DNA from: Pontibacter roseus DSM 17521
GTDB lineage: Bacteria; Bacteroidota; Bacteroidia; Cytophagales; Hymenobacteraceae
DNA length: 64,000 bases
NCBI RefSeq assembly: GCF_000373265.1
Contig: NZ_KB890765.1
Coordinates: 308,685-372,684 of the forward strand
Direction: 5' to 3'
Below the pieces are notes generated by a model, which saw only the letters and a program-made list of their open reading frames with translations, was not told the origin of the DNA and did not search any database. A program made the translations under genes and the position numbers. Below are positions 9,328 through 17,823 of this stretch, piece by piece. The first letter of the stretch is position 1. Each line of letters begins with the position of its first letter.

Positions 9328-10866
9328 TTACGATACGCTTTCTGTCTCTTTCACCAATGTCTTTCTATACTTCAGAAGCATTTTGCCATAGTAGGAAGTC
9401 GGGTTGTCCTGCACCCCTACCTTGGATAGGATGAGGTGCAGCTGCTCTTTGAGCACACTGTGCGGGAACAGCAGTACCATCACCAGGAAAACCACGCCTC
9501 CAGTCGCCATCTGCGCCACCAGGATGGCCAGGTGCGGCAACTCCAGGTTACGCAGCAGCGTGCTTATCAGGTATACTACAATAGCCACCACGGCACCATT
9601 CATAAGCCCCGGTAGGTAAATGCGCAACTGCTTCCAGTAGGAGAGGTGCAGAATCTTCTTCATCAGGGTCTGGTACATGCCAATGCGCACAAACTCGCTT
9701 ATCAGCAGCGCGAACCCAAACCCAATCAGGCCATATTGCCTCAACAGGAAGAAGAGCGCGCTGATGACCACAATCAGGGTGACCGTTATCACGATTTTCC
9801 AGTTCAACACGGCTTTGGCGTCACACACGATGCCGGCGAACATAGTGATGAAGCTCAGTGGTATGGCCAGGCTCAACACCTGCAGCACAGGTATGGACTC
9901 GAGCCACTGGTCGCCCAGCACCACATACACAATCTCTGGGGCAGCCACCATGATGCCCAGGCAGACCGGAATGATGAGGGCCGCCAGCAGCGTGGTGCTG
10001 GACAGGTATACCTTGGCCAGCTTCTCTGTCTCGGACTGCAACTGGCTGAAGGACGGGAACACCACACGCGACACAGTGCGGGTGAGGTTGTACATGGGCA
10101 GGTTCACCAGCATGAAGGCCCGGTTGTAAATACCCAGCCGGTAGGCGCCCAACACCCGGCCAATCAGGAGCGTAGCCAAATCGCTGTAAATGAACTCCAA
10201 AAAGCTTATCAGGGACATCTTGCTACCGTAGGCGAACAAGGGTTTGTAGGAAGACCAGCTGAGGACGGGCAGCACACTGTGTCGGGCCATGGCATAGGCG
10301 CCTATTGCCACCAGCGCGGACTGCGCCAATGAGGCATACACCAAACTCCATACGCCGAAGTCAAGGTAGGCCAGCAGCACGCCAACCCCCAGGTATGCCA
10401 CCACATACGAGAGTGTCTCCACAATGCTGAGCTCCTTGAAGCGCATGTTGCGTTGCAGCAGGCTGGTAGCCGTGGCCGACAGACCCCCTAACAGAAAGAC
10501 AAGTGTCATCACCCGCACAATCGGCACTACGTCGGGCATGTCGAAAATCATGATAGCGAACGGCGCCAGCAGCCAGGTGAGGATGGTGAAGGCGAGTCCC
10601 AGCAAGGCCGAGGAGGTGAAGGCAGCCCGGATGTTATCGGTCGTCAGCTCCTCCTTCTGCACAATAGCCTGGTTGAGGCCCAGGTTGGCGAAGTAGTAGC
10701 CAAAGCGAAGCAATACGCCTGCCAGTGCCACCAGACCGAAAGCCTCCGGCGCTAGCAGTCGAGCCATCACGGAGGTATAGCCAATCTGCATGACAGCATT
10801 GGCTATGGTGCCGGCCGAACTCCACTTAAGTCCACTGACTGCTTTCGAGGCTAGATTCTTACTCAT
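9328..10866 (-). CDS. Wzx-type polysaccharide flippase (MOP/MATE superfamily)
   Basis: A 512-residue protein with about 12-14 membrane helices, starting MSKNLASKAVSGLKWSSAGT, a form typical of WzxC-like polysaccharide transporters (family length about 480-510). It is expected to flip undecaprenyl-linked repeat units across the inner membrane. It is the first gene after the strong hairpin at 10891-10935, so the glycosyltransferase part of the cluster may depend on readthrough from the Wza-Wzc unit or on its own promoter in the roughly 25 bp before the ATG, which is short for one. Confidence 0.9.
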   Translation of the reverse strand: MSKNLASKAVSGLKWSSAGTIANAVMQIGYTSVMARLLAPEAFGLVALAGVLLRFGYYFANLGLNQAIVQKEELTTDNIRAAFTSSALLGLAFTILTWLLAPFAIMIFDMPDVVPIVRVMTLVFLLGGLSATATSLLQRNMRFKELSIVETLSYVVAYLGVGVLLAYLDFGVWSLVYASLAQSALVAIGAYAMARHSVLPVLSWSSYKPLFAYGSKMSLISFLEFIYSDLATLLIGRVLGAYRLGIYNRAFMLVNLPMYNLTRTVSRVVFPSFSQLQSETEKLAKVYLSSTTLLAALIIPVCLGIMVAAPEIVYVVLGDQWLESIPVLQVLSLAIPLSFITMFAGIVCDAKAVLNWKIVITVTLIVVISALFFLLRQYGLIGFGFALLISEFVRIGMYQTLMKKILHLSYWKQLRIYLPGLMNGAVVAIVVYLISTLLRNLELPHLAILVAQMATGGVVFLVMVLLFPHSVLKEQLHLILSKVGVQDNPTSYYGKMLLKYRKTLVKETESVS

Positions 10867-10890
10867 TACTATGGGCGGGTATTACGCGTT

Positions 10891-10935
10891 AAAAAGGTGC
10901 TGTGGGGTTAGCTTTTCGCCCACAGCACCTTTTTT
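10891..10935 (-). terminator. Strong intrinsic terminator between wzc-like and wzx-like genes
   Basis: GGTGCTGTGGG (10896-10906) pairs perfectly with CCCACAGCACC (10919-10929). The stem is flanked by AAAAA and TTTTT, so the structure works in both directions. It lies after the Wzc stop and only 25 bp before the flippase start, in the middle of what is otherwise one functional cluster. Confidence 0.85.
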
Positions 10936-10970
10936 ATTTATTCTTTGTATCAGGTACGTACTCGGCTAAC

Positions 10971-13343
10971 CTACACATAGTAGTAGCTGGCTTTTTTCTT
11001 GTAGCCGTACTCATACGTGTTGTTGTAGTCCAGGTCGTTGATGACCATGTAGATATTCTTCAGCTTTTTGGCCGCATACAGCTCGTTTACCTGCGTGAGC
11101 ATGTCCTTGCTGGTATACTTGTGCTTCACTACGTACAGGTTGGTGTCCATGTGTTTCATCAAGATGAAGTACTCTGCCACAAACCCGATTGGAGGCGTGT
11201 CAATCACCACGTAGTCGTACTGCTGCTTCAACGTGTTAATCAGCTCCGACATCTTTTTCTGCTCCAGCAGCTTGATGGCGTTTTCCGGAATCGGACCGCA
11301 CGAAATCACGTCCAGGTTCTCGATGTCCGTTTTTTGGATGACCTCCTCTAGCGGCAGCCCCTGGCCTAGGTAGGAGGAGAGGCCCGCCGCATTGTGTACA
11401 TTGAAGTACTTGCCGAAAGTAGGCTTGCGCATGTCCGACTCAATCAGAATCGTGCGTTTGCCCGACATAGCCAGCTCGCTGCTCAGGTTCACAGAGGTGA
11501 AGGTCTTTCCCTCCCCCGAAACTGAGGACGTCACCCCAATCACTTTGAAATCAGATTCGGCCGTCAGGTACTGCAAGTTGATGCGGATAGACCGGAACGA
11601 CTCAGCGATGGCAGAACGCGGGTTGTTTTTCACGGCCAGTTTGTCTGCCTTTGTGCCATGCGCAATCACGCCCAGGAACGGGATGTTGGTCACGTTGTTG
11701 AGGTCGTTCTTGCCTTGTATGGTGTTGTCCACGTTGTCCAGCACCACGATGAGCGCGGCCGGTACAATCAGACCGATAATCAGAGCCAACATGAAAATCA
11801 TGTTCGGCTTCACGTTCACCGGTCCGGCACCCCACAGGGCAGCCTTGTCCACTATCTTTTTATCAGTAGTGTTGGTTGCCAGGGAGATAGCCGCCTCAGC
11901 GCGTTTCTCCATCAGGAAGTCATACTTCTTGCTAACGAAGTCGGCCTGATTCTGGAGGTCCATCATGCGGCGTTCGTTCTCCGGTACTTTCGCGATAGAC
12001 CCTTCCAACTGTCCGACTCTTTTGTCGATGTTGGCGATAGAGATGTCGGTGGAGCGCACCAGGTTCTTGATGTTGGCGATGATGGCGTTGCGCGTGCTCT
12101 TTATCTCACTGTCAATCACCTTGATACGCGGGTTATCAGCAGTAGCGCTCACACTATACGACGCTTTCTGTTGGTTCAGGCGCGACAACTCGCCAAACAG
12201 GTTGGCCAGGTTCGGGTTCTGTATACCTGCCACTGCCGGCGAAACGGCCTGCGTGAAACTTTCGTCATCCTCAATTTGGTCGAGTACCGTCACATAGTAC
12301 TGCTTCTCCGTGGCCAGCTTCGACTTTTCCATTTCCAACTGCGCCAGCTTCTCATAGCTGATGTTGGACTGCACATCTAGGTTGGCAATGCGGTTGGCGG
12401 ACCGGAAACTGGAGAGCGCCTGCTTGCTCTGGCGGAGCGAGTCAGTCAGACTCGCAATCTGGTTGTCAATGAATTCCAGCGTCTTCTGTCCGTTCTGGTT
12501 TTTCTCTTCCAAGTCGCGGGCCACGTAGGTGTCCATGAGCGTGTTCAGGAACAGAATCTGCTTTTCAGGTATAGCGCCCTTGGTACTGAGCTCCAGCACG
12601 CGCGATTCGCGTTCAATCGGCTCGATGTGCAGGCTGCCCAGGTGTTGCCCTACCTGGCTGTCCATGCTGTTGAGCACAAAATAATGCTTTTTGGCGTCTA
12701 CCTTCTCTTCCGGGTTGATGCGGTTTACGGTCAGGCTGATGTACTTGTCCTGGTACGGCTTCCCGAACTCCAGCACCTTGGTGTATTCCACGCCAGACAC
12801 ATACTGCTTGGTGGTGTGGGTATGGAAATCATAGAGGACGCCATTCTCCGCCTTCACCTTCAGTTCATATTGCTTATTGTTGAGGACTTTCACCTCCAGC
12901 GGCACATCCACCAACTGGAGCGAGGAGGTATCCAGCTTCACCTGGAAGGGAGCGTTGTCATACTGCTCCTCCTTTATCATGTCAAAGGCTTTGTTGAGCC
13001 AGTGGTTGGGCACCTTGTAATAGGATACCGAAAAATCAAGTCGCTTGAGGGTGTTGCGCACCATGTCGGCCGAGGTCAGTATACCTATCTCATCCTCCAC
13101 CTTGATGCCCTTGTTCTGCACATCGAGCAGGTTCAGGAGTTCCTGCGTTTTCTTGGAGCCCGTGTGCTGGTCTCCCAGCAGCAGGGTAGAGCGGAAGGCG
13201 TAAATCTTGGTGGAGCTCTTGACCATTACGTAGGCAGCAGCCAGGGAGATGAGCGTGAAAGCCAGGAACAGATACCATCTGGACCTGAACTTGAACAGCC
13301 AGCTTCTGAGGTCTATTTCGTGCTCTTTATTCTTTCTTTTCAT
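10971..13343 (-). CDS. wzc: Wzc-type polysaccharide co-polymerase and tyrosine autokinase
   Basis: A 790-residue BY-kinase. Residues about 23-41 are the first membrane helix, followed by a large periplasmic Wzz-type domain with long coiled coils and a second helix at about 516-534. The cytoplasmic kinase has Walker A SGEGKTF (609-615), Walker A' ILIESDMRKP (632-641) and Walker B VVIDTPP (712-718). The C-terminus ends in a tyrosine cluster (YNNTYEYGY, SYYYV), the usual autophosphorylation site. It controls chain length and export with the Wza-like lipoprotein gene 4 bp upstream. The kinase is fused to the co-polymerase, the arrangement of Gram-negative proteins. No separate phosphatase gene is seen nearby. 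Confidence 0.94.
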   Translation of the reverse strand: MKRKNKEHEIDLRSWLFKFRSRWYLFLAFTLISLAAAYVMVKSSTKIYAFRSTLLLGDQHTGSKKTQELLNLLDVQNKGIKVEDEIGILTSADMVRNTLKRLDFSVSYYKVPNHWLNKAFDMIKEEQYDNAPFQVKLDTSSLQLVDVPLEVKVLNNKQYELKVKAENGVLYDFHTHTTKQYVSGVEYTKVLEFGKPYQDKYISLTVNRINPEEKVDAKKHYFVLNSMDSQVGQHLGSLHIEPIERESRVLELSTKGAIPEKQILFLNTLMDTYVARDLEEKNQNGQKTLEFIDNQIASLTDSLRQSKQALSSFRSANRIANLDVQSNISYEKLAQLEMEKSKLATEKQYYVTVLDQIEDDESFTQAVSPAVAGIQNPNLANLFGELSRLNQQKASYSVSATADNPRIKVIDSEIKSTRNAIIANIKNLVRSTDISIANIDKRVGQLEGSIAKVPENERRMMDLQNQADFVSKKYDFLMEKRAEAAISLATNTTDKKIVDKAALWGAGPVNVKPNMIFMLALIIGLIVPAALIVVLDNVDNTIQGKNDLNNVTNIPFLGVIAHGTKADKLAVKNNPRSAIAESFRSIRINLQYLTAESDFKVIGVTSSVSGEGKTFTSVNLSSELAMSGKRTILIESDMRKPTFGKYFNVHNAAGLSSYLGQGLPLEEVIQKTDIENLDVISCGPIPENAIKLLEQKKMSELINTLKQQYDYVVIDTPPIGFVAEYFILMKHMDTNLYVVKHKYTSKDMLTQVNELYAAKKLKNIYMVINDLDYNNTYEYGYKKKASYYYV

Positions 13344-13347
13344 TTTC

Positions 13348-14121
13348 TTACTTAAAATAATTCAGCAGTAATACGGCAGTAGAGATAACGGACAAGGCTA
13401 CTGTCGCCACGTTCAGCGATACCAGGTTGTCGCGTTTCACCAATTCCTTTGTTGGCTCCACATACAGCACGTCGTTGGGCATCACATAGTAGTACCTGGA
13501 CTGCGTCAGGTTCGGGTCTTTGAGGTCTAACAGGACCACCTCTGAGCCGGTAGGCGTCTGTCGGATAAGCTTCACGTTCTCCCGGCTCGCTCCTCGGGTC
13601 AGGTCTCCGGCCATGCTCAGGGCCTCCAACAAGGTGGCCCGCTCATTGTAAATGAAGTACTGGCCAGGGCGCGTCACTTCGCCCAGTATATTTACCCGGA
13701 AGCTGATGAGCTTTACGACCACCGTAGCATTGTTGATGTAGCGCTCGATGTTGCGCTGTATCAAATCCTGAGTCTGGGTGACAGTCAGTCCTGACACTTT
13801 CAATTTGCCTACGTTCGGCAGGTTCACGTTTCCTTCTTCGTCTACGGTATAGCCGCTCAGGAACATGGTGCCGGGGTCAGCAAAGCCAAAGGCGCTGGAA
13901 GGTGGAATGATGTTGTAGATGTTCGATATCTCAGGCTCCAAGCTTTGTACCTTGATAGACAGCACATCGTTCGACTGAAGTTGGTAGGGCTTGTAAGTAG
14001 AGGGTATGGGGGTAGGTACTGTTTCCTTTAGGTTGCTGTTTTGCATGTATACCAGCTCTTTCTTGCTTAAGCAGGAAGAAGCACTCACTAGCAGGAGTAG
14101 GAAGTATACGATTCTTCTCAT
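13348..14121 (-). CDS. wza: Wza-like polysaccharide export lipoprotein
   Basis: A 257-residue outer-membrane export protein. The lipobox LVSASSC puts the lipidated cysteine at residue 17. A Poly_export domain follows (YQLQSNDVLSIKVQSLEPE, then GYTVDEEGNVNLPNVGKLKVSGLT), and one SLBB-type domain at about 140-215 (VNILGEVTRPGQYFI, LLEALSMAGDL). A hydrophobic stretch (LNVATVALSVISTAVLLLNYF) ends the protein, in place of the amphipathic helix of enterobacterial Wza. First gene of the cluster with a long AT-rich leader, and translationally close to wzc (4 bp gap). Confidence 0.92.
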   Translation of the reverse strand: MRRIVYFLLLLVSASSCLSKKELVYMQNSNLKETVPTPIPSTYKPYQLQSNDVLSIKVQSLEPEISNIYNIIPPSSAFGFADPGTMFLSGYTVDEEGNVNLPNVGKLKVSGLTVTQTQDLIQRNIERYINNATVVVKLISFRVNILGEVTRPGQYFIYNERATLLEALSMAGDLTRGASRENVKLIRQTPTGSEVVLLDLKDPNLTQSRYYYVMPNDVLYVEPTKELVKRDNLVSLNVATVALSVISTAVLLLNYFK

Positions 14122-14605
14122 GTTTCTCGGTTAAGGATGTAGTGTCTTTTGTGACTGATAGTTAGGGATGTAGGGCACCTGTCGGCTCTTTGTTGGTTCA
14201 CAACGGAAACTGCCAGGTTGTAAATACCCAAAAAAATTGTATCAGCCATATATACTACCGAAGGCAGAAAAAGATTCTGATTTGTTTAAATATTATGTTG
14301 TTTTAATATGTAAAAAGATGAAAATTTGTATTAAGTGCTTGTTTGTTAGGCACTTGAGTTTTTTATACTTTGATGCAAAATGCGGAGTAATGTTGTAGTG
14401 TGTAATAATCAGATAGGTGTAGCTGTGAATTTTTGTATTTAAATAGTACAAAATATATCGAGTGAGCAGAATACACTATGAAAGGGAGGGGACGGGGTGA
14501 GGAAGCATTGTTCCCAGCGGCCCAAAACGAAGCCACCTCCCCAACTGCTATGCAGCTGAAGGAGGTGGCTTGCCTTTGGCTAAAAGAAAATATTGTATGT
14601 GTTTG
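14122..14605. other. AT-rich leader region upstream of the wza-like gene
   Basis: About 480 bp carrying the control region of the polysaccharide operon on the minus strand and, at 14531-14570, a terminator for the small minus-strand gene that precedes it. AT content is high between 14220 and 14470. No convincing TAnnTTTG box was found on the minus strand, so the promoter is not placed. Confidence 0.5.
14531..14570 (-). terminator. Terminator after the DUF1737-like gene
   Basis: AGCCACCTCC (14531-14540) pairs perfectly with GGAGGTGGCT (14561-14570) around a 20 nt loop. On the minus strand it is followed by TCGTTTTGGG, a short U-tract, 36 bp after the stop of the small gene at 14606. Confidence 0.6.
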
Positions 14606-14818
14606 CTACTCAATCCATTTGGTCCTGCGCTGCTTACTCACAACCGGCTCCTGTTTATTTTTCTTCAACCTATCCATGGGTTTGCGCACTAATTGCTGCG
14701 AAAAGCCATTGTGGTGCTCAATAATTCCCCCTTTCAGCTTCCAGCCTTGTGGGAATAGAACGGCAACCTCTGTTGCCAGTGTCTCTAGGTTCGGTGCTAC
14801 TATAATATTGTATTCCAT
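14606..14818 (-). CDS. Small DUF1737-like protein
   Basis: A 70-residue soluble protein. EYNIIVAPNLETLATEVAVLFPQG followed by W-x-L-x-G-G and FSQQLVRKP matches the layout of DUF1737 proteins (Y-x-V-x-x-P, L-E-x-L...G-W-x-x-G-G, Y-Q-x-L-V-R), whose role is unknown. A basic tail (RLKKNKQEPVVSKQRRTK) extends past the domain. Monocistronic, between the Wza gene leader and the histidine kinase, with a terminator behind it. A 123-residue ORF on the opposite strand over the same bases is a shadow. Confidence 0.6.
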   Translation of the reverse strand: MEYNIIVAPNLETLATEVAVLFPQGWKLKGGIIEHHNGFSQQLVRKPMDRLKKNKQEPVVSKQRRTKWIE

Positions 14819-15103
14819 CTTTAATAAACTAACGATAGAACCAATTTAGAAATTTATAACATAGGTTGTATATGTGCGCTACGAAAAAGTTTAAACAAAG
14901 GTTATTTTCAGATAAAAATTTAGGGTATTATAAAAATAATGCAGCCTAATGATAGGATTACTGTTGTTTATGTGAGTAATGTGCTATTCTGTGTCTTCAA
15001 TAACCGTCGCATGCAGGTATACGGCTGATTCACAGTAAAATAAATAAGTTGGCTGCCTTGCCTGCGCTATCCAGGTTAAATAGACGTTAAGAGGTAACCG
15101 CCT

Positions 15104-16405
15104 CTACCTAAACAAGATAGAAAATAAAGTGTATCCCTGTGGGTTTGTCTCCAACGAGAATGAGAAGCCGTGGCTCAGCAGAATCTCCCGAATCATGGTC
15201 AGGCCGATGCCCTGCCCAGTCTCCTTGGTGCTAAAGAACGGCGTGAATAGTTGCGGACGCACATGCTCCGGAATACCCTCTCCATCATCTGTTATGGAAA
15301 GGCGAGGAGGCTGCTGCTGAAGCTCCACCCAAATGTGACCATCCGATTTCACCGCCTCCATGGCGTTCTTCAGGATGTTGAGCAGCGCCTGCTCCATTTG
15401 CTGTTCATCCATGGGTACATGCATGGGCTCAACTGGAGTTTTGAGGCAGAGGGTAATGTGCCGCTTCTCCAACTGTGGCTGCATGAGGCGTTCCAGACGC
15501 TGCAGCAGTTCCTGCATCGGTATGGGCTTCTTGACCGGCGCCGGGAGCCGCACCACATCCGCAAAGTTGGCCATGAACCGGCTCAGGTTCGTGTTGCGGT
15601 CGATGGCCACCTGCAACGCATAGGTGAAGTCCTCGCGGTGGTCCTCCTCAATCTGGGGCGTGTAATACTGAACCGAATCTAGGATGGAGTTGATGGCTCC
15701 GGTGGAGTTGTTCACCTCGTGCGACATCATCCGGATGACCTTCTCGTAGGCCTGGCGTTCGTTTTTGATGATGGCTTCGGTGAGTTCCTCTATCAATACA
15801 AAGGAGCGCTGGAAGCCGCGGTCGATGAAGTGGGCGCGGTGGGCGCGGTAGGTGCGGATGCCGCTCATCCGGAAGGTATGCGGCTGTCCTGCCTGCACCT
15901 GCGCCAGTTGCTGCGCCCAAGTTTCTGGCAGTTCTGCCAGCGGCTTGCCTAGGAGTTCCTGCGTCGGGAGGTTGAGGTAGCGCTCCGCAGCCGGGTTGAT
16001 GCTCTCGATGTGGTTGTCGAAGTCGAGCAGGATGATGCCGGCAGGGGAGGCCTGTATGATTTTTTCGAGCAGGTAGTGCTTTTCGGCCTGCGCCACGCGC
16101 TCCTGCCGCAGCTGGTCTATCATGCGGTTGTACACATCCACCAGCTCATCGAGCTCCGGCTGTCCCACTTGCACGAATTTGGTGGAGAAGTCCTTGTCGC
16201 GGATAGATTCTATACCTGCCCGGATGAGGTTGAGTGGTTTGAAAAAAGCACCATAAAGCTGTACCGTAATTACGATGGATGCCACTACCAGCGCCTCCAT
16301 ACCCAGGAACAGCAGCTTGTTCTCCTGCAGCAGGAACCAGGCCATGGCAGCCAACAGCCCGTGCACCACTACCGCAAAGAGGATGAACTTAGTCCTGAGG
16401 TTCAT
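15104..16405 (-). CDS. Membrane sensor histidine kinase, NtrY-like
   Basis: A 433-residue kinase. Two adjacent N-terminal membrane helices (about residues 5-25 and 31-51) leave almost no periplasmic domain. A HAMP segment (about 50-105) and a PAS domain (about 108-200) follow. The H-box is MMSHEVNNSTGA with the phospho-acceptor His at 229. The ATPase domain has LNILKNAMEAV (N-box), DDGEGIP (G1) and GQGIGLTMI (G2). The start overlaps the upstream response-regulator gene by 17 bp, so the two are translationally coupled. It is predicted to phosphorylate that regulator in response to an internal or membrane signal and to control the efflux genes of the same operon. Confidence 0.9.
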   Translation of the reverse strand: MNLRTKFILFAVVVHGLLAAMAWFLLQENKLLFLGMEALVVASIVITVQLYGAFFKPLNLIRAGIESIRDKDFSTKFVQVGQPELDELVDVYNRMIDQLRQERVAQAEKHYLLEKIIQASPAGIILLDFDNHIESINPAAERYLNLPTQELLGKPLAELPETWAQQLAQVQAGQPHTFRMSGIRTYRAHRAHFIDRGFQRSFVLIEELTEAIIKNERQAYEKVIRMMSHEVNNSTGAINSILDSVQYYTPQIEEDHREDFTYALQVAIDRNTNLSRFMANFADVVRLPAPVKKPIPMQELLQRLERLMQPQLEKRHITLCLKTPVEPMHVPMDEQQMEQALLNILKNAMEAVKSDGHIWVELQQQPPRLSITDDGEGIPEHVRPQLFTPFFSTKETGQGIGLTMIREILLSHGFSFSLETNPQGYTLFSILFR

Positions 16406-17768
16406 ACGGGATGCCGAACTTTTCGAGGCGACGGTATAGGGCGGCGCGGCTCACGCCCAGTGCCCGGGCCACTTTGCTGATGTTGTTGTGGTAGTAGGCC
16501 ATCGATTTCTTTATCATGGAGGCCTCGAGTTCGTCCAGCGTCATGGCGCCTACGGCGGGTAGCGATTTGTCACTGGCTTTCACAGGTCCCTGTTGCGACT
16601 GCGCCTGGAAATCCTTGGGCGTGAGCACTTCGTCCTCCGCCACCAGCACGGTACGCTCCACCAGGTTCTTCAGCTCCCGTATGTTCCCCGGAAAGGGTAG
16701 CTCCTTCAGCCACTGCAGGGCTTTTGGGCTAATCTCCAGTTCCGGGCGGTGATAGGTCTTCTTGAGGTTCTCCACAAAGAACTGCACGAGCAGCGGAATG
16801 TCCTCGGGCCGCTCGCGCAGGGCGGGTAGCCGCACCTTGATGAGGTTGATGCGGTAGAACAGGTCCTCGCGGAATTTCCCCTCCTCCACCAGCTGCTCCA
16901 GGTTCTTGTTGGTGGCGCACACCACGCGTATGTCCAGCTTGCGGGAGCGGCTGTCGCCGAGCACCTCGTAGGTGCGGTCCTGGAGCACACGCAGCAGCTT
17001 CACCTGGCTGTTCATGTCCAGTTCGCCTATCTCATCCAAAAAGATGGTGCCTTTGTTGGCTAGCTCAAAGCGACCCACGCGGTCGGCTTTGGCATCGGTG
17101 AAGGCGCCACGCTTATGGCCGAACATCTCGCTCTCGAACAGGCTGGCCGCTATACCGCCCAGGTTCACCTTCACGAAGGGCTGCGATTTGCGGAGGCTGT
17201 TGCGGTGGACGGCCTCCGCAATCAGTTCCTTGCCTGTGCCGCTTTCTCCCTCAATGAGCACGGAGGCATCGGTAGGGGCTATCTGGCCGATGCGCTTGAG
17301 TATCTGTAGCAGCTGTGGGTCCTGGCCTACGATGTGGCGGAAATCGAATTGCTGGTCCAGCTTTTTGCGTGTCAGCGCCTCGTCTTTGCCAGGTGGATGT
17401 TGCGACAGGCTCAGCGCCGTTCGTACCGCCTGCAGCAGGTAGTCGTTGCTCCAGGGCTTGGTGATGAAATCGGCGGCACCCAAGCGCATGCCTTCCACGG
17501 CGAGGCTGATGGAACCCCAACCGGTGATGAGGATGACGGGTACCTGCGGCAGCCGCTGTTTGAAGGCTGCCAGCAGCTGCAGCCCGTCGTGCCCGGTTGT
17601 CTCGATAGAGAAGTTCATGTCCATGATGACCAGCTGCAGGGCATGCTGCTGCGCCAGTTCCAGCGCCTCCTTGGGAGAGGCGGCCTCTCTCGTTTTGAAG
17701 CCATGCTGCTTCAGCAGGATGCTGAGCGAGGCGCGTACGGCTAGGTCATCGTCGATTATGAGAATCAT
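16389..17768 (-). CDS. Sigma-54-dependent response regulator, NtrC family
   Basis: A 459-residue activator. The REC domain (1-120) has the acidic pair DD at 6-7, phospho-acceptor Asp50 and Lys104. The AAA+ domain (about 144-370) has Walker A GESGTGKE (174-181), the sigma-54 contact loop GAFTDA (221-226, where most members have GAFTGA) and Walker B GTIFLDEIGEL (240-250). A Fis-type helix-turn-helix ends it (NNISKVARALGVSRAALYRRL, about 428-448). It lies at the end of the efflux operon and overlaps the kinase gene. Expected to drive sigma-54 promoters; a good candidate target lies upstream of the first efflux gene at 24325-24341. Confidence 0.93.
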   Translation of the reverse strand: MILIIDDDLAVRASLSILLKQHGFKTREAASPKEALELAQQHALQLVIMDMNFSIETTGHDGLQLLAAFKQRLPQVPVILITGWGSISLAVEGMRLGAADFITKPWSNDYLLQAVRTALSLSQHPPGKDEALTRKKLDQQFDFRHIVGQDPQLLQILKRIGQIAPTDASVLIEGESGTGKELIAEAVHRNSLRKSQPFVKVNLGGIAASLFESEMFGHKRGAFTDAKADRVGRFELANKGTIFLDEIGELDMNSQVKLLRVLQDRTYEVLGDSRSRKLDIRVVCATNKNLEQLVEEGKFREDLFYRINLIKVRLPALRERPEDIPLLVQFFVENLKKTYHRPELEISPKALQWLKELPFPGNIRELKNLVERTVLVAEDEVLTPKDFQAQSQQGPVKASDKSLPAVGAMTLDELEASMIKKSMAYYHNNISKVARALGVSRAALYRRLEKFGIPYEPQD

Positions 17769-17823
17769 GGAATCTGGCTGCTGAATCAGGTATAAAGATA
17801 AAGTTTTTCGGTATAAGTTGCTA

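Noticed and set aside
14478..14849. 123-codon plus-strand ORF opposite the DUF1737-like gene
   Set aside because: It would span the terminator hairpin and has no family pattern, while the minus-strand frame matches DUF1737.
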